The notes under the pieces: model-generated
Seen by the model: only the letters and a program-made list of their open reading frames with translations
The model's database searches: none
Told to the model about the DNA's origin: nothing
Program-made: the position numbers and the translations under genes
Assembly (NCBI RefSeq): GCF_000002865.3
Contig: NW_001865043.1
Location: 1,453,132-1,473,069 of the forward strand
From: Monosiga brevicollis MX1
Lineage: Eukaryota; Opisthokonta; Choanoflagellata; Craspedida; Salpingoecidae
Direction of reading: 5' to 3'
DNA length: 19,938 nt
In this document: piece by piece, positions 18,155-19,938 of the stretch
Layout: every line of letters starts with the position of its first letter
How positions within the stretch are numbered: the first letter of the stretch is position 1

Positions 18155-19938
18155 CGTCCACGCCAAGTCTACCAAACCATCCAGGCCGTGACCAAGCGGT
18201 TTCTTGGAACCAGCATCACTGTCAGCGCATGGCGGCACATGAGTGTGGCTTGGCTGCGTACACTGGTGTTGCATCATACGCCCGAGCCTTCATTGGGGGC
18301 GTTGAATGTGGCACACTCTCAAAGCCAGCATGCAGGCAGAACGGCACGCAACGTCTATGGCCGCACGCAGCTCGATCACAAGTTTGTGTCCAGTGAAGCA
18401 CAGTATGGCCACCAGTTTGTGTCTGAAGAATGGCACAAGCTCATGAAGCTGGTAGATGTAGAGGATCAGATCCAAGCCGAGGCCGTGGATGGGCAGACCT
18501 GCGTGCAACAAGTGGTTCATAAACAGGTGGTCATCCAGTCGTCTCGGGTCAGAAACGTCAGCACACAGGTGTAAGCGACCGTGGGCACGCAAACAGATCC
18601 CGAGGTTGAAGCCTGCCTTGATGCTGAGGATGACATTGACGATATCATTGCCGGGTTGGATTTAGACGAAGCCGAGGCAGCCGAATCGTCCATGCCAGTT
18701 GCCGTGCCGCGAGCCGTGGAAGAGGCTGCGTCGACGGCCTTGCAGCAAGAGCCAAGCCAGCACAATGACCAAACGCAGCAGGAAGAGTATGAGATGTGTG
18801 CGGCAAGCGTGGAAGACAACATTTCGCGACTGGGATCAGTATCGATTGGCACAGGCTGTGACTCGGCACGAAGCCCAGGACGGCTGGCTGTTGGCCGTGG
18901 CCCCGACGGGCATGGGCAAGACGCTGTGTACACTCGCTCACCTCCAGCCACGCAAGGTCGTGGTGTGGGTAGTCCCGCTTCGTGAGCTTGCCAGAGACTT
19001 GTGCCGCCGCTTCGAGCAGGCAGACATTGTATCGCAGTGGGCTAAGAATGATGGCCGCGACATGCAAGTCAACGTTCAAGTGATTGTCATGACGGTCGAC
19101 TTTTTGGTTGGCTATGGGATGAGGTGGGTGCAAACTCTCGTGCAGCAGAAGCGTCTGGCCATGCTGGTGATGGACGAGGTTCACACAATGCTCGTGGACA
19201 CCAGCTATCGAGGGAGTCTTGTTCGCTGCCCAAGCCGGCTGGACCATCTTCGCCAAGACCCATCAGTCAAGTGTGTGGGCCTGACTGGCACGCTTTGCCC
19301 CAAAGATGAGCGGGCTCTGCTCCAACAGCTGGATTGCACGGAGGACGCTTCGTACCAGACCTTTCGTATGCCAACCATGCGAACCGATCTTCGGCTAGCG
19401 GTGCAACAAGGAACAACAAAGGCATTTGAGATGTTTGTGGAACGCCACTACGACCTGTTGGAGCAAGAGGGCCGCGTGGATCGCATGCTGATTTTTTGTG
19501 ACACGAAGAAGCAGGTTGAGGCATTGTCGACTCAGTTGGCACGCACGTTGGGTCACGAGCAGTCGCTGGCCGTGGATGCTGACATGTCAGCCGAAGACAC
19601 ACGAGCCGCTCTTGAGCAGTGGAGGAGCGGCACGCAGAGTTTGGTCTTGGTGGCCACAAGCTGCTTGGGCGCGGGCTTGGACATGCCCAACGTCCGGAAG
19701 GTGATCTGGTTTGGCAGCGGCTACAACGGCTACACCTTGTCGCAGGCCTTTGGCCGGGCTGGCCGCGACCGACGGGGTGGCAAGGCCACGCTATGGATAC
19801 CACCAGGCACAGCGGTTTCGGAAGACCTGCAGCCATTTGCAAGCATGAAGCGCTGCCTGACCTTTGAGCTTGGCTGGCTGCTGGATGGTGAGGGCCACAT
19901 TTGTGCAGCCGCAGGAGCGCCGGCTTGTAATGTGTGCT
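18155..19938 (+). pseudogene. Recombinase-like / RecQ-type helicase element copy 2, 5'-truncated, runs off window
   Basis: The part from 18155 is homologous to copy 1 from about 10928 (VYQTIQAVTK.FLGTSI.V.AWRH) and continues with AHSQSQH and Tyr at 18356, in the order of the last tyrosine-recombinase boxes, then EEWHKLMKL. TAA at 18572-18574 interrupts the frame exactly where copy 1 reads CGA. The acidic linker stays open in the same frame to about 18790. The helicase then continues in another frame: Walker A APTGMGKT (18900-18923), DEVH (19173-19184), TGT motif III, GAGLDMPNV, and QAFGRAGRDR (motif VI, GRAGR at 19752-19766). A Cys-rich tail GW.LDGEGHICAAAG..AC..C matches the zinc-binding end of RecQ-like proteins. 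About 1,150 nt are open to the window edge. The stop and the frame change suggest a decayed copy, but the catalytic motifs are intact, so an unrecognised intron or a separate helicase start (ATG 18789) is possible. Confidence 0.75.

Noticed and set aside
18645-19256. 203-aa minus-strand open frame
   Set aside because: It lies opposite the helicase, whose motifs are clear on the plus strand.

Overview
The window is protist nuclear DNA. Long coding exons are split by short GT-AG introns (about 50-390 bp), base composition is GC-rich, and there are no bacterial operon features. Secreted/membrane protein architecture (PAN/apple-like Cys modules, Thr/Ser/Pro linkers, one transmembrane helix, a tail with Tyr-x-Asn motifs) together with ankyrin genes suggests a choanoflagellate such as Monosiga or Salpingoeca. 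That placement is inference; no marker gene was seen.

Layout. 1-432: AG microsatellite with a 56-bp higher-order unit, then a CA run. 433-1714: no convincing gene. 1715-8281: one large type I membrane protein gene (about 2,050 aa) with ten PAN-like modules, a 246-aa internal duplication, a membrane-proximal SEA-like domain, a TM helix and a signalling-type tail. 8282-9306: no gene seen. 9494-11370: zinc-finger plus tyrosine-recombinase-like gene, truncated before its expected helicase. 11786-17913: two tandem, diverged copies of a roughly 3-kb ankyrin unit, each ankyrin repeat being one 99-105-bp phase-0 exon. Both ankyrin genes look damaged. 18155-19938: a second, 5'-truncated copy of the recombinase-like element. 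It still carries the segment with a candidate catalytic Tyr that the first copy lacks, then an in-frame stop, a frame change, and an open RecQ-type helicase domain that runs off the window. This helicase is the last coding region and has no stop before the edge.

How the parts relate. The membrane protein stands alone and is probably adhesive or receptor-like. The other 10 kb looks like an accessory, duplication-prone block: two complementary, damaged pieces of one zinc-finger/recombinase-like/RecQ element bracket a tandem ankyrin duplication in the same orientation. From memory of fungal genomes, OrsD-type zinc-finger proteins joined to RecQ-like helicases, and telomere-linked helicases, are the closest known arrangement. 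Whether this block is subtelomeric cannot be read from the window.
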